From contig NZ_DGUZ01000022.1 of the NCBI RefSeq assembly GCF_002394865.1, forward strand, positions 1 to 64,000: a stretch of 64,000 nucleotides of DNA, read 5' to 3'. Below the pieces are notes generated by a model that was not told where the DNA came from, ran no database searches, and worked only from the letters and a program-made list of their open reading frames with translations. This document shows positions 9,212-19,600 of this stretch, one piece after another. Numbering within the stretch: position 1 is the first letter of the stretch; the number at the start of each line of letters is the position of its first letter. This DNA is from Fibrobacter sp. UBA4297. Lineage in GTDB: Bacteria; Fibrobacterota; Fibrobacteria; Fibrobacterales; Fibrobacteraceae. A program made the translations under genes and the position numbers.

Positions 9212-9478
9212 TTACAAATAGCTCTTGAACTTCGGCGCAGGTGCTTCGGCGGGCTTTTTCTTGGGTACGTAAATCTTTACGGCATACACGTTAAAGTCCG
9301 TCTCTGCCAAGATATCGCCTTCTTGCAAGTCTTCGTAAACATCGATTTCAATTTCGACGCCATCGCGTGCAATGCAGCGGATAGAACGTGCCGAGAGTTC
9401 CTCGCGCAAAAGAGGAACATCAACGACCTTCTTGTAAGTGCCGTGATGAGTCGTACCAAGAATTCGATTGCAAATCAT
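9212..9478 (-). CDS. Small hypothetical protein
   Basis: 88 residues, soluble, not recognised with certainty. The middle (EIEIDVYEDLQEGDILAET) resembles the N-terminal beta domain of UreE-type proteins, but there is no metal-binding tail and no urease gene here, so I do not transfer that function. The C-terminus is Lys/Pro/Ala-rich (PKKKPAEAPAPK). The ATG at 9478 is chosen because the upstream codon at 9487 is TTG. It is isolated on the minus strand between repeat-rich gaps. Confidence 0.6.
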   Translation of the reverse strand: MICNRILGTTHHGTYKKVVDVPLLREELSARSIRCIARDGVEIEIDVYEDLQEGDILAETDFNVYAVKIYVPKKKPAEAPAPKFKSYL

Positions 9479-9499
9479 GGAACGCAATGTAGAAAAATA

Positions 9500-9719
9500 G
9501 TGATTAGTTGTTGGTCATTAGTCATTGGTTCTTGGTTATTGTTAAGGGTCGCCCTACGGTTTCCTCTAGGATGATACAATTATTTTCTATCTTAATGGGT
9601 AAAGGCGATGCCGGAACAGAGTCCGGCATGACAAGCCCCAAGTCATACCTCAAAGGCTGATTGCACTGTTCACAATGACAATTTCCTACCCCCTATAACC
9701 TAAAACCTATCACCTAACA
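9500..9719. repeat. Repeat-rich gap before uvrB
   Basis: Contains simple recurring words (TAGTCATTGG-like near 9505-9545), a copy of GATGCCGGAAC-N-GAGTCCGGCATGACAA (9601-9634, repeated at 60904-60937 with one difference) and a CCTATAACCTAAAACC-type string directly before the uvrB start. No ribosome-binding site is obvious. Confidence 0.6.
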
Positions 9720-11945
9720 ATGGCTCGCGCACGTAAGACTATTACTCCTGATCCGTATGCAAAACCGATAGCGAAACCGCTACCGCCTTCCAAGAGCTTG
9801 CCCGGAAAACTCAAGCAGTTCCAGGCGCCCACTCGTGCGGATTTTGACCTCGTAAGTCCTTACGGCGCCGCAGGCGACCAGCCCAAGGCCATTGAAGAAT
9901 TGACCGAAGGATTCAAGAACGGCGAACAGTTCCAGACGCTTCTCGGCGTGACCGGTTCCGGCAAGACGTTCACCATGGCAAACGTCATCAAGAATGTCGG
10001 AAAGCCGACGCTCATCCTCACGCACAACAAGACGCTCGCCGCCCAGCTTTACCAAGAATTCAAGTCGTTCTTCCCGAACAACGCGGTGGAATACTTCGTC
10101 AGCTATTACGACTACTTCCAGCCCGAAGCTTACATCCCGCACACGGACACGTTCATCGAAAAAGACGCGAGCATCAACGACGAAATCGACAAACTCCGTC
10201 TGCGCGCAACGGCCAACCTCCTCACCCGCCGCGACGTCATCATCGTTGCTTCCGTGAGCTGCATTTACGGTTTGGGAAGTCCGAGCGAATACTTCGACTT
10301 GATGGTCCGCATCAAGAAGGGCGACATCTACGACCGCGACAAGATTCTCCGTGACCTTGTCCACATCCAGTATTCACGCAACGACTTTAGCCTCGATCGA
10401 GGCTCATTCCGCGTTCGCGGTGATGTGATTGAAGTCCACCCGAGCTACGACGAAGATGGGCTACGCATTGAACTTTTCGGAGACGAAGTCGATCGCCTTT
10501 ACCGCTTCAACATCGTCACGGGCGAAGTCATCAAGGAAGTTGAAGAACTCACCATCGCCCCCGCAAAGCACTTTGTCACCAAAGAAGAAAACCGCGCGGG
10601 TATGCTGCAGCGCATCCAAATGGAACTTACCGACCGCCTAGCCGAACTCGACAAGGAAGGCAAGGTTCTTGAATCGGCACGCCTTTCGAGCCGCACCCGC
10701 TACGACATGGAAATGCTCCGCGAAACCGGCATGTGCAACGGCATCGAAAACTACTCCCGCATCATCGAAGACCGCGCTCCAGGCACACGCCCCTTCACGC
10801 TCATCGACTACTTTGGCGATGACTGGCTTTTGATGATTGACGAATCGCACGTAAGCATTCCGCAAGTGGGCGGCATGGCCGAAGGCGACAAGTCCCGCAA
10901 AACCACGCTTGTGCAGTACGGGTTCCGCCTCCCCTGCGCTCTCGACAACCGCCCGATGAACTTTGCCGAATTCGAGTACATGTACCCGAAGCAAGTGCTT
11001 TTTGTGAGCGCTACCCCCGGCGACTACGAACTCAAAAAGACGAACGGCGTTGTCACAGAACAGATCAACCGTCCGACCGGGCTTTTGGACCCGAAAATCG
11101 AGCTGTTCCCGATCCAGGGCCAAATGGACGTGCTCCTGTACCGCATCGAAGAAGTCGTCAAAAACGGCGACCGCGTGCTCGTCACGACGCTTACCAAGAA
11201 GATGGCGCAAGACCTCACGGAATTTTTCATCGAAGCAGGCGTCCGTGCCAAGTACCTCCATAGCGACATCAAGACGCTCGAACGCCACGAGCTCATCCGC
11301 GGACTGCGTAGCGGCGAATACGACGTGCTCGTGGGCATCAACCTCTTACGCGAAGGCCTCGACCTCCCCGAAGTGAGCATGGTCGCGATTCTCGACGCCG
11401 ATAAGGAAGGGTTCCTCCGCAACTACAGGAGCCTCATTCAGACGATGGGCCGTGCAAGCCGCAACGTGAACGGCACAGTGCTCCTTTTCGCAGACAACAT
11501 GACCGAAAGTCTGCAAAAAGCCATTGACGAGACAAACCGCCGCCGCACTTTGCAAGAGGAATTCAACGCCAAGCACCACATCACGCCAAAGTCCGTCACC
11601 CGCAAGATTGAAGAAGACCTGCGAATCGTGGACCCGCTCGGAATCGATGAAGAAGTGGACGAACGTCATCCTGAGCAAAGCGAAGAATCCAGTTACGATT
11701 CCAGCGAAGACTTTACCCCCGGTATCCGCCCGATGGAACCGTTGCAGCCCTCTAATTATAGACGAAAGACGAGAGACGAGAGACGAAAGAATGCAGCGGC
11801 CCCCGGCGCACATCCCGACAAACCATCCAAAGCATCCGAGTCCAAGCTCGCGGACCTGGAACGTCAAATGAAAGAAGCGGCAGCCCGCCTCGACTTCGAA
11901 GAAGCCGCCCGAATCCGCGATATCATACGCTCGTTGGACGCATAG
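9720..11945 (+). CDS. uvrB: Excinuclease ABC subunit UvrB
   Basis: DNA-damage recognition helicase of nucleotide excision repair; works with UvrA and UvrC. 741 residues, longer than the usual 660-680. The Walker A motif GVTGSGKT is at 76-83, the Tyr-rich beta-hairpin YYDYFQPEAYIP follows, DESH is at 374-377, and helicase motif VI lies in QTMGRASRN. A C-terminal UVR domain (EAAARLDFEEAARIRD) ends the protein. Between the helicase core and UVR domain a linker of about 50 residues (roughly 648-695) is encoded by sequence matching intergenic dispersed repeats, read in frame, which explains the extra length. There is a short basic N-terminal extension before residue 40. The start at 9720 is the first ATG; a later start is possible. 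Confidence 0.96.
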   Translation: MARARKTITPDPYAKPIAKPLPPSKSLPGKLKQFQAPTRADFDLVSPYGAAGDQPKAIEELTEGFKNGEQFQTLLGVTGSGKTFTMANVIKNVGKPTLILTHNKTLAAQLYQEFKSFFPNNAVEYFVSYYDYFQPEAYIPHTDTFIEKDASINDEIDKLRLRATANLLTRRDVIIVASVSCIYGLGSPSEYFDLMVRIKKGDIYDRDKILRDLVHIQYSRNDFSLDRGSFRVRGDVIEVHPSYDEDGLRIELFGDEVDRLYRFNIVTGEVIKEVEELTIAPAKHFVTKEENRAGMLQRIQMELTDRLAELDKEGKVLESARLSSRTRYDMEMLRETGMCNGIENYSRIIEDRAPGTRPFTLIDYFGDDWLLMIDESHVSIPQVGGMAEGDKSRKTTLVQYGFRLPCALDNRPMNFAEFEYMYPKQVLFVSATPGDYELKKTNGVVTEQINRPTGLLDPKIELFPIQGQMDVLLYRIEEVVKNGDRVLVTTLTKKMAQDLTEFFIEAGVRAKYLHSDIKTLERHELIRGLRSGEYDVLVGINLLREGLDLPEVSMVAILDADKEGFLRNYRSLIQTMGRASRNVNGTVLLFADNMTESLQKAIDETNRRRTLQEEFNAKHHITPKSVTRKIEEDLRIVDPLGIDEEVDERHPEQSEESSYDSSEDFTPGIRPMEPLQPSNYRRKTRDERRKNAAAPGAHPDKPSKASESKLADLERQMKEAAARLDFEEAARIRDIIRSLDA
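11664..11793. repeat. Two intergenic-type repeats inside uvrB
   Basis: 11664-11690 reads CGTCATCCTGAGCAAAGCGA and onward, a type of word usually found between genes. 11757-11793 contains TAGACGAAAGACGAGAGA, which also occurs in reverse complement in the gap at 27600-27633. Both are translated in frame in the UvrB linker. Confidence 0.75.
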
Positions 11946-12112
11946 TGTTTAAATTTGTTTACAAATTTGTTATAATTTTCATCACACGGTCCCGCTTTAG
12001 ACGCCGTAATGTATATTAATTTTTGTATTATTATAAAAAGTTAATTACTTGATACTTTTCAAGCTAATTTTGTTTATTTTCATTTTAAGATTACAAAGAA
12101 AGGGTATTTACA

Positions 12113-13147
12113 ATGAGTTCTAAATTCACATCACCTCTTATTTTAAGTTCAGTTCTCGCTTTGGGAACTTTAAGCTTTATCGCTTGCGGTGAGGATTCCA
12201 ACCCGAACCTTCCGAATCAAACCACCCCGAGTTCTTCCAGCGTTTACGTTCCGCCAGCACCATCTATCGAAACTTCAATCGTTTTCGAAAGCCTTGACGC
12301 CGCAAATCTTAACACTGGAGTCAAGTTCAGCGGTACAATTTCTATCGACCTCGGCGACTCTAATACCGTCGTAGACGTATCTGCCGCCCACTTTACACAA
12401 GTTACCACGGTCGTTGTCAAAAAAGAAACCCAGGTCCAGCAAGGTACGGCTTCATTCAGCATCCCTATAGACTTCAACGAATACCCAATCCAAACCGTTC
12501 CGCTTGGAGAATGGGGTCTCAAGACCGATTTTGAAAACGGTTATACCGATTGTGGTGATTTTGAACTCATCATCACAGCCGTGGTTGAAGACGGCATTGC
12601 AGAACCTTCTGTTTCTGTTGCAAGAATCCCATTCGAACGTCCGAGCAGATGGTGCATGGAACCGGAAAGTTCCTCCTCTGAAGCTCCGGAAGTCATAGGC
12701 GCCCCGCTGGATAGCTTCGAAATCCAAGTCGATACCAAGATTAACAAGTGCATCAACGTCGCAGCAAAGGCTGTCTCTCCGGACGAAAACGGCGATGTCT
12801 GCTTCGATGTAAACACTTCCTCAATTGGTCTTTCCAGCACGACAGGCGTGAAGTTCGCCCTCTACGGCAACAAGGATGACAATGATTACTCGAACGACTA
12901 CGGTAAGAAACGCCATCCGAGCAACCCGACTACAACGGACTTCATTTACGCACCGGCCTCCCTGCAAGAAACCTATCCTAACTTCCTGAGCGCCACCGAC
13001 AAGTTCTTTGTTGGCATCGCTCCGACATACGACCCGCAAACAAACCCGGGCACAGGCTTCTTTACATTCGTCGTCATAGACAAGGGTATTGCAGATGCCA
13101 ACGGCCATAGACAGATGACCCTGTTCTTCTACAAGACAGCTCAGTAA
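12113..13147 (+). CDS. Secreted lipoprotein, unknown function
   Basis: 344 residues. The signal peptide has a lipobox F-I-A-C (Cys25) followed by a Ser/Pro/Thr linker (TTPSSSS). The rest is predicted beta-rich with several cysteines and a second short Ser-rich break (PESSSSEAPE, about residue 182), suggesting two small extracellular domains. I do not recognise the domains. It has its own terminator and stands alone between uvrB and gpmI. A surface or periplasmic location is inferred from the lipobox. Confidence 0.8.
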   Translation: MSSKFTSPLILSSVLALGTLSFIACGEDSNPNLPNQTTPSSSSVYVPPAPSIETSIVFESLDAANLNTGVKFSGTISIDLGDSNTVVDVSAAHFTQVTTVVVKKETQVQQGTASFSIPIDFNEYPIQTVPLGEWGLKTDFENGYTDCGDFELIITAVVEDGIAEPSVSVARIPFERPSRWCMEPESSSSEAPEVIGAPLDSFEIQVDTKINKCINVAAKAVSPDENGDVCFDVNTSSIGLSSTTGVKFALYGNKDDNDYSNDYGKKRHPSNPTTTDFIYAPASLQETYPNFLSATDKFFVGIAPTYDPQTNPGTGFFTFVVIDKGIADANGHRQMTLFFYKTAQ

Positions 13148-13167
13148 TCTAAAAACGGAAACGCTTT

Positions 13168-13200
13168 AAAAGGACCTCCCCTGTGGAGGTTCTTTTTTTT
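13168..13200 (+). terminator. Terminator after the lipoprotein gene
   Basis: The stem AAAAGGACCTCC/GGAGGTTCTTTT carries one G-T pair, has a CCTGT-like loop and is followed by eight T. Confidence 0.88.
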
Positions 13201-13264
13201 CTAAATTTACACCGTAATTTAACCCGTCCGTGCGGGAATCCGCCGGCACAATACGGAGTAAACT

Positions 13265-14899
13265 ATGCTCAAGAAACTTTCCAACTTCCCCGGTATCAAG
13301 GGACCCGTCGTCACCATCGTGATGGACGGTTTTGGCATCACCGATAGGGTCGAAGGCAACGCCATCAAGGCTGCCCGCACCCCGACTCTCGACAACCTCT
13401 TCAAGATGTACCCGAACGTGCTTTTGAAGGCTCACGGTCGCGCCGTCGGTATGCCGACCAACGAAGATATGGGTAACTCCGAAGTCGGCCACAACGCTAT
13501 CGGTGCTGGCCAGGTTTACAACCAGGGTGCAGCCCTCGTTGCAGACGCGATCAACAGCGGCGACATCTTTGATCGCGACGCTTGGAAGGAAATCTCCGGC
13601 AACGTTCGCGAAAAGAACTCGGTTCTCCACTTCATCGGCCTCTTCAGCGACGGTAACGTTCACTCCAACATTGCACACCTGAAGGCCATGGTCGCCCAGG
13701 CCAAGAAGGAAGGCGTCAAGAAGGTCCGCGTGCACATCTTGCTCGACGGTCGTGACGTTCCGGAAACTTCCGCCCTCGATTACGTTGGCCCGTTCGAAAA
13801 GTTCCTCGACGAACTCCGCAGCCCGGAATTCGACGTCTGCATTGCTAGCGGCGGTGGCCGTATGCAGATTACCATGGACCGTTACAACGCTAACTGGAAG
13901 ATGGTGGAGCTCGGCTGGAAGACCCACGTGCTGGGCGAAGGCCGCTACTTCGACAACGCTACGCAGGCTATCGAAACTCTCCGTGGCGAAACCAAGGCCA
14001 TTGACCAGGATCTCCCGCCGTTCGTGATTGCTAAGGACGGCGCTCCGGTGGGTACCATCAACGATGGCGACTCCGTGGTGTTTTTCAACTTCCGTGGCGA
14101 CCGCGCCATCGAAATCACCCGCGCCTTCGAAGAAGAATCCTTCAACGAATTTGACCGCAAGCGCTTCCCGCATGTGTGCTACGCTGGCATGCTCCAGTAC
14201 GACGGCGACCTCAAGCTCCCGAACCGTTTCCTCGTGCCGCCTCCGGCCATCAAGGAAACCAGCGGCGAATGGCTTTCCGAAACGGGCGTGAAGCAGTTCG
14301 CCTGCTCCGAAACGCAGAAGTACGGCCACGTGACCTACTTCTGGAATGGTAACCGTTCCAGCAAGTTCGACGGCGAAACCTACCTCGAAATTGAATCTGA
14401 CGTTGTTCCGTTCGAACAGCGCCCGTGGATGAAGGCCGCCGAAATCACCGACGCCATGATCGAAGCCTTGAAGAGCGGCAAGTACCAGACTCTCCGCTGC
14501 AACTTCCCGAACGGCGACATGGTGGGCCATACCGGTAGCTTCCGCGCCGCTACGATGGCTATCGAAGCTGTGGACATCGGCCTTGCTCGACTCCTCCCGG
14601 TGATTGACGCCCTCGGTGGTGTCGCAATCATCACGGCTGACCACGGTAACGCCGACGAAATGTACGAAATCGACAAGAAGACCGGCATGCCGAAGGTCAA
14701 CAAGGATGGTTCCTTCAAGGCCAAGACGAGCCACACGCTCAACAAGGTTCCTTGCATCCTTTACGACAACGTAACGGGCGGCAAGCTTTCCCTCAAGGAA
14801 GGTGACTGGGGTCTTTCGAACATCGCTGCAACGACGGCGAACCTCCTCGGCCTCGAGAAGCACGAAGCTTGGGACGAATCTATGTTAATCGTTAAATAA
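13265..14899 (+). CDS. gpmI: Phosphoglycerate mutase, cofactor-independent
   Basis: Interconverts 3- and 2-phosphoglycerate in glycolysis using two Mn ions. 544 residues, slightly longer than the usual 510-515. The alkaline-phosphatase-fold core shows VMDGFG near the N-terminus, the phosphoserine nucleophile Ser72 in GNSEVGH, HFIGLFSDGNVHS, LDGRDVPE and the C-terminal metal site TADHGN with Asp459 and His460. An internal segment near the C-terminus (KKTGMPKVNKDGSFKAKTS) carries extra charged residues. The start has no strong ribosome site but aligns with the family. It ends in a palindrome spanning the stop codon and a strong terminator. Confidence 0.96.
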   Translation: MLKKLSNFPGIKGPVVTIVMDGFGITDRVEGNAIKAARTPTLDNLFKMYPNVLLKAHGRAVGMPTNEDMGNSEVGHNAIGAGQVYNQGAALVADAINSGDIFDRDAWKEISGNVREKNSVLHFIGLFSDGNVHSNIAHLKAMVAQAKKEGVKKVRVHILLDGRDVPETSALDYVGPFEKFLDELRSPEFDVCIASGGGRMQITMDRYNANWKMVELGWKTHVLGEGRYFDNATQAIETLRGETKAIDQDLPPFVIAKDGAPVGTINDGDSVVFFNFRGDRAIEITRAFEEESFNEFDRKRFPHVCYAGMLQYDGDLKLPNRFLVPPPAIKETSGEWLSETGVKQFACSETQKYGHVTYFWNGNRSSKFDGETYLEIESDVVPFEQRPWMKAAEITDAMIEALKSGKYQTLRCNFPNGDMVGHTGSFRAATMAIEAVDIGLARLLPVIDALGGVAIITADHGNADEMYEIDKKTGMPKVNKDGSFKAKTSHTLNKVPCILYDNVTGGKLSLKEGDWGLSNIAATTANLLGLEKHEAWDESMLIVK

Positions 14900-14911
14900 A
14901 CGATTAACATA
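14881..14911. repeat. Perfect palindrome spanning the gpmI stop codon
   Basis: Arms of 13 bases (TATGTTAATCGTT at 14881-14893 and its complement at 14899-14911) are separated by five bases. The left arm is coding and the stop codon is in the centre. Confidence 0.85.
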
Positions 14912-14921
14912 TAACGAGATT

Positions 14922-14951
14922 AAAAATGGAACCCGCGAGGGTTCCATTTTT
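14922..14951 (+). terminator. Terminator of gpmI
   Basis: A perfect 13-bp stem AAAAATGGAACCC/GGGTTCCATTTTT closes a GCGA loop. Confidence 0.92.
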
Positions 14952-15081
14952 GCCACGCTTCCAAATCCTTGTTAAGAGCTGCGGCAGCCATAGGCTGGCG
15001 CATCTCTAATAACAACGATTTCGTTCGACGAACGGAGGGCATAAAGCCCTCCTCCCGCACCATAGGTGCGGAGTCTCACGA

Positions 15082-15117
15082 GAAGCTTGGGACGATTCCA
15101 TACTCATCATCAAGTAA
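15082..15117 (+). pseudogene. Relic of a second gpmI 3' end
   Basis: These 36 bases translate to EAWDDSILIIK-stop, close to the gpmI end EAWDESMLIVK-stop. The match starts just after a disrupted CACGA. The relic has its own downstream terminator, so it looks like the tail of a duplicated or replaced gpmI copy. The rest of the gap 14952-15315 holds short GC hairpins (GGCACTTCGTGCC, GCAGCTTTGCTGC) and no gene. Confidence 0.75.
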
Positions 15118-15191
15118 GTAAGAGGAGTGAGGTTGGCACTTCGTGCCTTTGAGGTATGAGGTCGCAGCTTTGCTGCTTTGGGCAAAATTAC

Positions 15192-15221
15192 AAAAAAGGA
15201 ACCCTTTCGGGTTCTTTTTTT
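15192..15221 (+). terminator. Second terminator after the gpmI relic
   Basis: The stem AAAAAAGGAACCC/GGGTTCTTTTTT closes a TTTC loop, followed by T. Confidence 0.88.
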
Positions 15222-15315
15222 GGTGATACTAGCCACGCTGAAAAAATATTTTTTCATTTTATTTCCAAAAAACTTATTTTTAATGGTAAAAACGATGTGG
15301 TGTAGAGGAATTAAA

Positions 15316-16647
15316 ATGAATTTTAAATTTAAAACTGGTTTTACCCTCATGGAGCTGATGGTCTACATCGCCCTTCTTGGAGGTATTGTTCTCATCGCGG
15401 GCCAGGCGTTCAGCGATAGCACCAAAATGCGAATTAGGACGCAGAGCATGCTGCAGGCAAACCAAATTGTTGGGAATGTATCCTCGATATTAAAAGACGA
15501 TATAGCACAACTCGGCGCAAAAAGTTCCACAGAAACTGATGATCCGACTATTACCTCAATGAATGTTTTCAGCACAGCTCATATGCATGACGTATATATG
15601 GATCCCGACAATATCACAGACTCTGATAAGGACTCATCTTCATTTATAATCACGCAAAACGATGGCGGTACGGGATTAGACAAAATTACAATGCGTCGTT
15701 TGCGCTACACAAGCTCAGGTGCGTATGACGCCGTAGAACAAGTAACCTGGTTTGTGGAAGACAATGTTTTAAAAAGAGCTTGTCGAACAATAGTTTCAAA
15801 CACCGAAGATGAAAATTGCCCATCAACAGATTCCGCAATAGTAATAATCGCCGAGGGTATTGACAAATTTAAAATTACACCCGCCAAACCAAGTACAACA
15901 GTCACAATGACTAGTGTTCTTCCGTCAAGTTCTGAACCCGTAAAAGCATTCAAACTCATTTCGCGTTTTGGAGATGGCAATTTTGAGCCCATCAATATCG
16001 ACCCTCCAAATGGAGGGGAAACTATCAGACTATCAGGTTTTTCCATGAACTACGATTTTGATGCAAACATCCCCATTACAAATAAAGACCAAATTAAAGC
16101 AAACCAAGTTTTCTTGGCTAATCAAGGTGACGATATTACCTCCTGGAATTTTCAGTGTACTCAAATAACTCTAGAGCCTTATATTGAGTACGAAATTTCG
16201 TTTTCAATGCCTCTTACAGAAAATGACCCTAGTCGAATGTTTTGCCCAGGACGAGATCACATGGCCGTCGGTTTTAGATATGCAGAAAACGGAAACAAGC
16301 CTAGTAGCCTTAGCGACTTTCAATTTTACCCACCAACAGTTGGCGACAGCAAAGATACAGGACTTCGTAAAATGCGCTTCACAACCAACGAAACCATCGA
16401 TGGCGTATGCTTGGCATTTACATTTGCGAGTTTTTCACCTGTTGCATCTGCAGGAAATATAAACTTAGCCAATATAAAGCTCAGAAAAATAGCAAGTTCA
16501 AATTACACATTTACAGATGAGATTCTTGCCATCGCAGACAAAAAAAATGTAAAAGCCCTAAAAATAGAAATCGCCATAAACAAAAATGGCGAAACAGGTA
16601 CAGAGACAGCTATTGTGTCTATACCCAGCAATGGACCCAGAGATTAG
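15316..16647 (+). CDS. Minor pseudopilin, PulJ/PilW-like
   Basis: 443 residues. It begins with a prepilin leader cut after Gly8 (KTG then FTLMELMVYIALLGG), with Glu at mature position 5 and a hydrophobic helix to about residue 31, so it is processed by prepilin peptidase and assembled by a type IV pilus or type II secretion machine. The large C-terminal domain is beta-rich with paired cysteines and is not assigned to a family. The start at 15316 has AGGAA upstream and places the leader at the N-terminus. It is followed after 10 bases by the giant pseudopilin gene, forming an operon. By analogy to PulJ or PilW it would sit in the tip complex. Confidence 0.82.
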   Translation: MNFKFKTGFTLMELMVYIALLGGIVLIAGQAFSDSTKMRIRTQSMLQANQIVGNVSSILKDDIAQLGAKSSTETDDPTITSMNVFSTAHMHDVYMDPDNITDSDKDSSSFIITQNDGGTGLDKITMRRLRYTSSGAYDAVEQVTWFVEDNVLKRACRTIVSNTEDENCPSTDSAIVIIAEGIDKFKITPAKPSTTVTMTSVLPSSSEPVKAFKLISRFGDGNFEPINIDPPNGGETIRLSGFSMNYDFDANIPITNKDQIKANQVFLANQGDDITSWNFQCTQITLEPYIEYEISFSMPLTENDPSRMFCPGRDHMAVGFRYAENGNKPSSLSDFQFYPPTVGDSKDTGLRKMRFTTNETIDGVCLAFTFASFSPVASAGNINLANIKLRKIASSNYTFTDEILAIADKKNVKALKIEIAINKNGETGTETAIVSIPSNGPRD

Positions 16648-16657
16648 GAGTGTAGCA

Positions 16658-19600
16658 ATGTTTAACAAAAAAGGTGTTTCTCTTATAACAGTTCTTCTGT
16701 TCATGCTTGTTGCGACAATTGCCGCAACAGCTACATTCAAATGGCTGACATCCGAAAACAAGTCGTCCTCCTCTAGAATGGAAATACAAGAAGCAAGGCT
16801 GAGCGCCAATGCAGGCATTCAGAGTATCAGAGCTTGGATGACCAATAACGCAAATGATGTCGGCGCCCTAATAAAGCAATACCTTTTGAATGGGAAACAG
16901 CCGATATTGCTAAACAGTCGCGTCGCAGCCCACATAAACAGAAAGCAAAATTTTAACGTATGGCTTACAGGCGTAACAGAAATCAACGGACACCACAAAT
17001 TAAAGATACTATCCGAAGGTATTTCTCGTGACAATTCCAAATACACAGAAGCAGCCATAATTAACGTTTCAGGACTTTACCAAGTCACTCCTCCAGAAGA
17101 AGAAGTCGAAATTAAAAATATCGCTTATGATTACTCCTACTTCGGCGCTTCTATTTCCAACCACGGATCGGCAAAACTATCATCAATGCTCATTAACGGA
17201 AACTGGTACGGAAATCCTCTTGGAATTGACAAGAACATCATTATCACAGGTAACGCAAAACTATCCGGTAACAACGTCTACATTTACGGAACAGGCTGTT
17301 TCGGAGGTGATTTATTTGCAGATAACGGCATTGACGCTGCAAACATCTATGTAGCAGGGACTTCAAAACAATTTGGCACAAAAAACGCCATAGGTGTTTC
17401 AAACCACGCCTATTTTGATGGAGTTCTGGAACAGGACCAAAATAGAGAAATCAGAATTGGCGGAAACATGACATCCAATAATAAAGTCAAAACTAGCATG
17501 GGTACAGGAAGTGCGGCTTTTACAATTGAAGGAAATCTGTGCCTTGGCCCAAATGCACAAGTTCAAATTGGCGGAATGCAAGGCACGACTCCACAATACA
17601 ACTGCGACTTTCGTGTTGATGGAGATGTCTGGATTACACACCCATATTCTTTCTATGCAAGAGATCCAAATCATGGGGATTTTCACGAGTACTATAATAA
17701 AATCATCTTAGGCAACAAAAATTCATCTAAAGTATATATTATAGACGCTTACCCTCATAGCGATTACGTAAAACTGAGAGAAAATAAAACATTTATAGAA
17801 AACTCAAATTACAGACAACACTGCAGTAATCCTATATCAATTGGTTATGGACAATACGGCTGTTACAATAAAAACTCAAATAGTTCTGAAAGAGAATACC
17901 ACCAATGGGACTATTGGCATGATGATTCAAGAACTCCATACGGCTATATCGCACCGAATTCAGATATGTACTACTTTTATTACGTTGAGCCAGGAGTAAC
18001 AGATGTCGAATTTAAAGAATACAACAATACATATTGGAAAAATAGAACCGCAGGTGCATGGGAATCGCCTTCGGCTATGGGGGCCTATTTTATAGGTGGC
18101 AAAGTCTATCACAAAACAAATGAACCAAATACATGGGCAGAATACAATTATGGAGACGGATTTCCACAAAAAAGGTCCCCCTATTGTATTCACAACAATG
18201 ACAAATTTCGCCCAGAATGCCATGTATCGCCATGGTTTAAGTCAAATGGTACTGTCACACACAATTTACCATCATCAAGACCAATAGCCTGTGCCGACTC
18301 TGTAAGAAAAGTTTGCTACGACATATGGAAAGAAAAACCAGGATGCGATGGAGCTAAATTTAAAGTTGATGATATTTTAAAAACTGCATACGATGCATTC
18401 GAAGATTATGCAAATAAAGGATGTGCTAAAAACATCACAGAAATGGACGAAAACTTTGTTACAAACGCAAATAGCTGTTATGATACAAATATCAAAGATG
18501 AAGAAAAAAAGAAAACTGATCTCTATAATGGGTATTTAGTTGTAAAGGTTACATCCACACAAAAAAAGGATTATTCAGAAGGACTTAAAGGAAAATTCAT
18601 AATCATCGTAACAAACAAGCCCTCGCAAATGGCGCCCCCACCCACAGCAGGCATCAATGATTATGTATTTCTGTACTTACAAGAAGGCGCAGGAGAAATA
18701 GTCGGACAAGGAACCGACACTTACAACTACTTCATTTACACAAAGGGAAATGTAGGCTCATCATCATACAATGCGGCAGACAATTCTATATCTCCGAGTG
18801 GAGGCATTCTCTTCAACAACGCAACCCTTAGCGGTTCCGTCTACGCGGAAGCCGCAAGTTGTTCAAAAGTTGCGGCACTCACATCAAGTAAGGAAATGAA
18901 ATTCAACCATGATTTGCTCAACAGCCTCAACCAAAGCAGAATTATTTGCGACGCTTCTGTCACTAATTGTGGAGGTGTAGCCACAAGTTCATCTTCTGTC
19001 GCCGAACCGACAAGTTCAGCATCAGCAGAAGGAGCCATTAACGGGAAAGACCCTTACTTTATATCCATTGCACCACAGCTAGGAATAACTCTTGAAACAC
19101 AATACAAGTCATCAGAAGATGCACCTGCAGATGCTGCAGAACTAGATCCTTCAATATTAATCCTTCCTCGCATCATTTATCTCCCAAAAGATGCGCCAGG
19201 AACATTAGCAGACTACTATTCTGTCATCAACTTAAATGGAGCAAACGAAGTCAAGAACGCTTCAAACGTGTCATGCAATCCTTCTATTCCACCAACAGGG
19301 AAAATGTACACATCTTCCTATTTGGACATCGGTACGCACAGATGCGAATATAAATCACAAAACTATGGCGATATCCCATTCTACGTTGTAGTTTCAGACG
19401 CAAGTGGTGATCTTCCAGAAGTCAATTTCACAGAACGTGATCAATCACTAGAATTAGGAGAAGAAGTCACCGTATCCGTAAAAATCGACAAATCCAAAGC
19501 CGTCAACGGAAAAATAAAATTTGATTTTTCTTTTGGAGACATTCCTTCTGGATGGACTGTTACGCCACCTAGTGGAGCAACCTACATCAAGGAACGCTCA

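Noticed and set aside
9212..9478. UreE-like urease accessory protein
   Set aside because: Only a short stretch resembles the UreE N-domain; no metal-binding tail and no urease genes.
13166..14863. 565-codon minus-strand frame opposite gpmI
   Set aside because: Shadow frame produced by the biased codon use of gpmI; no motif or start signal.
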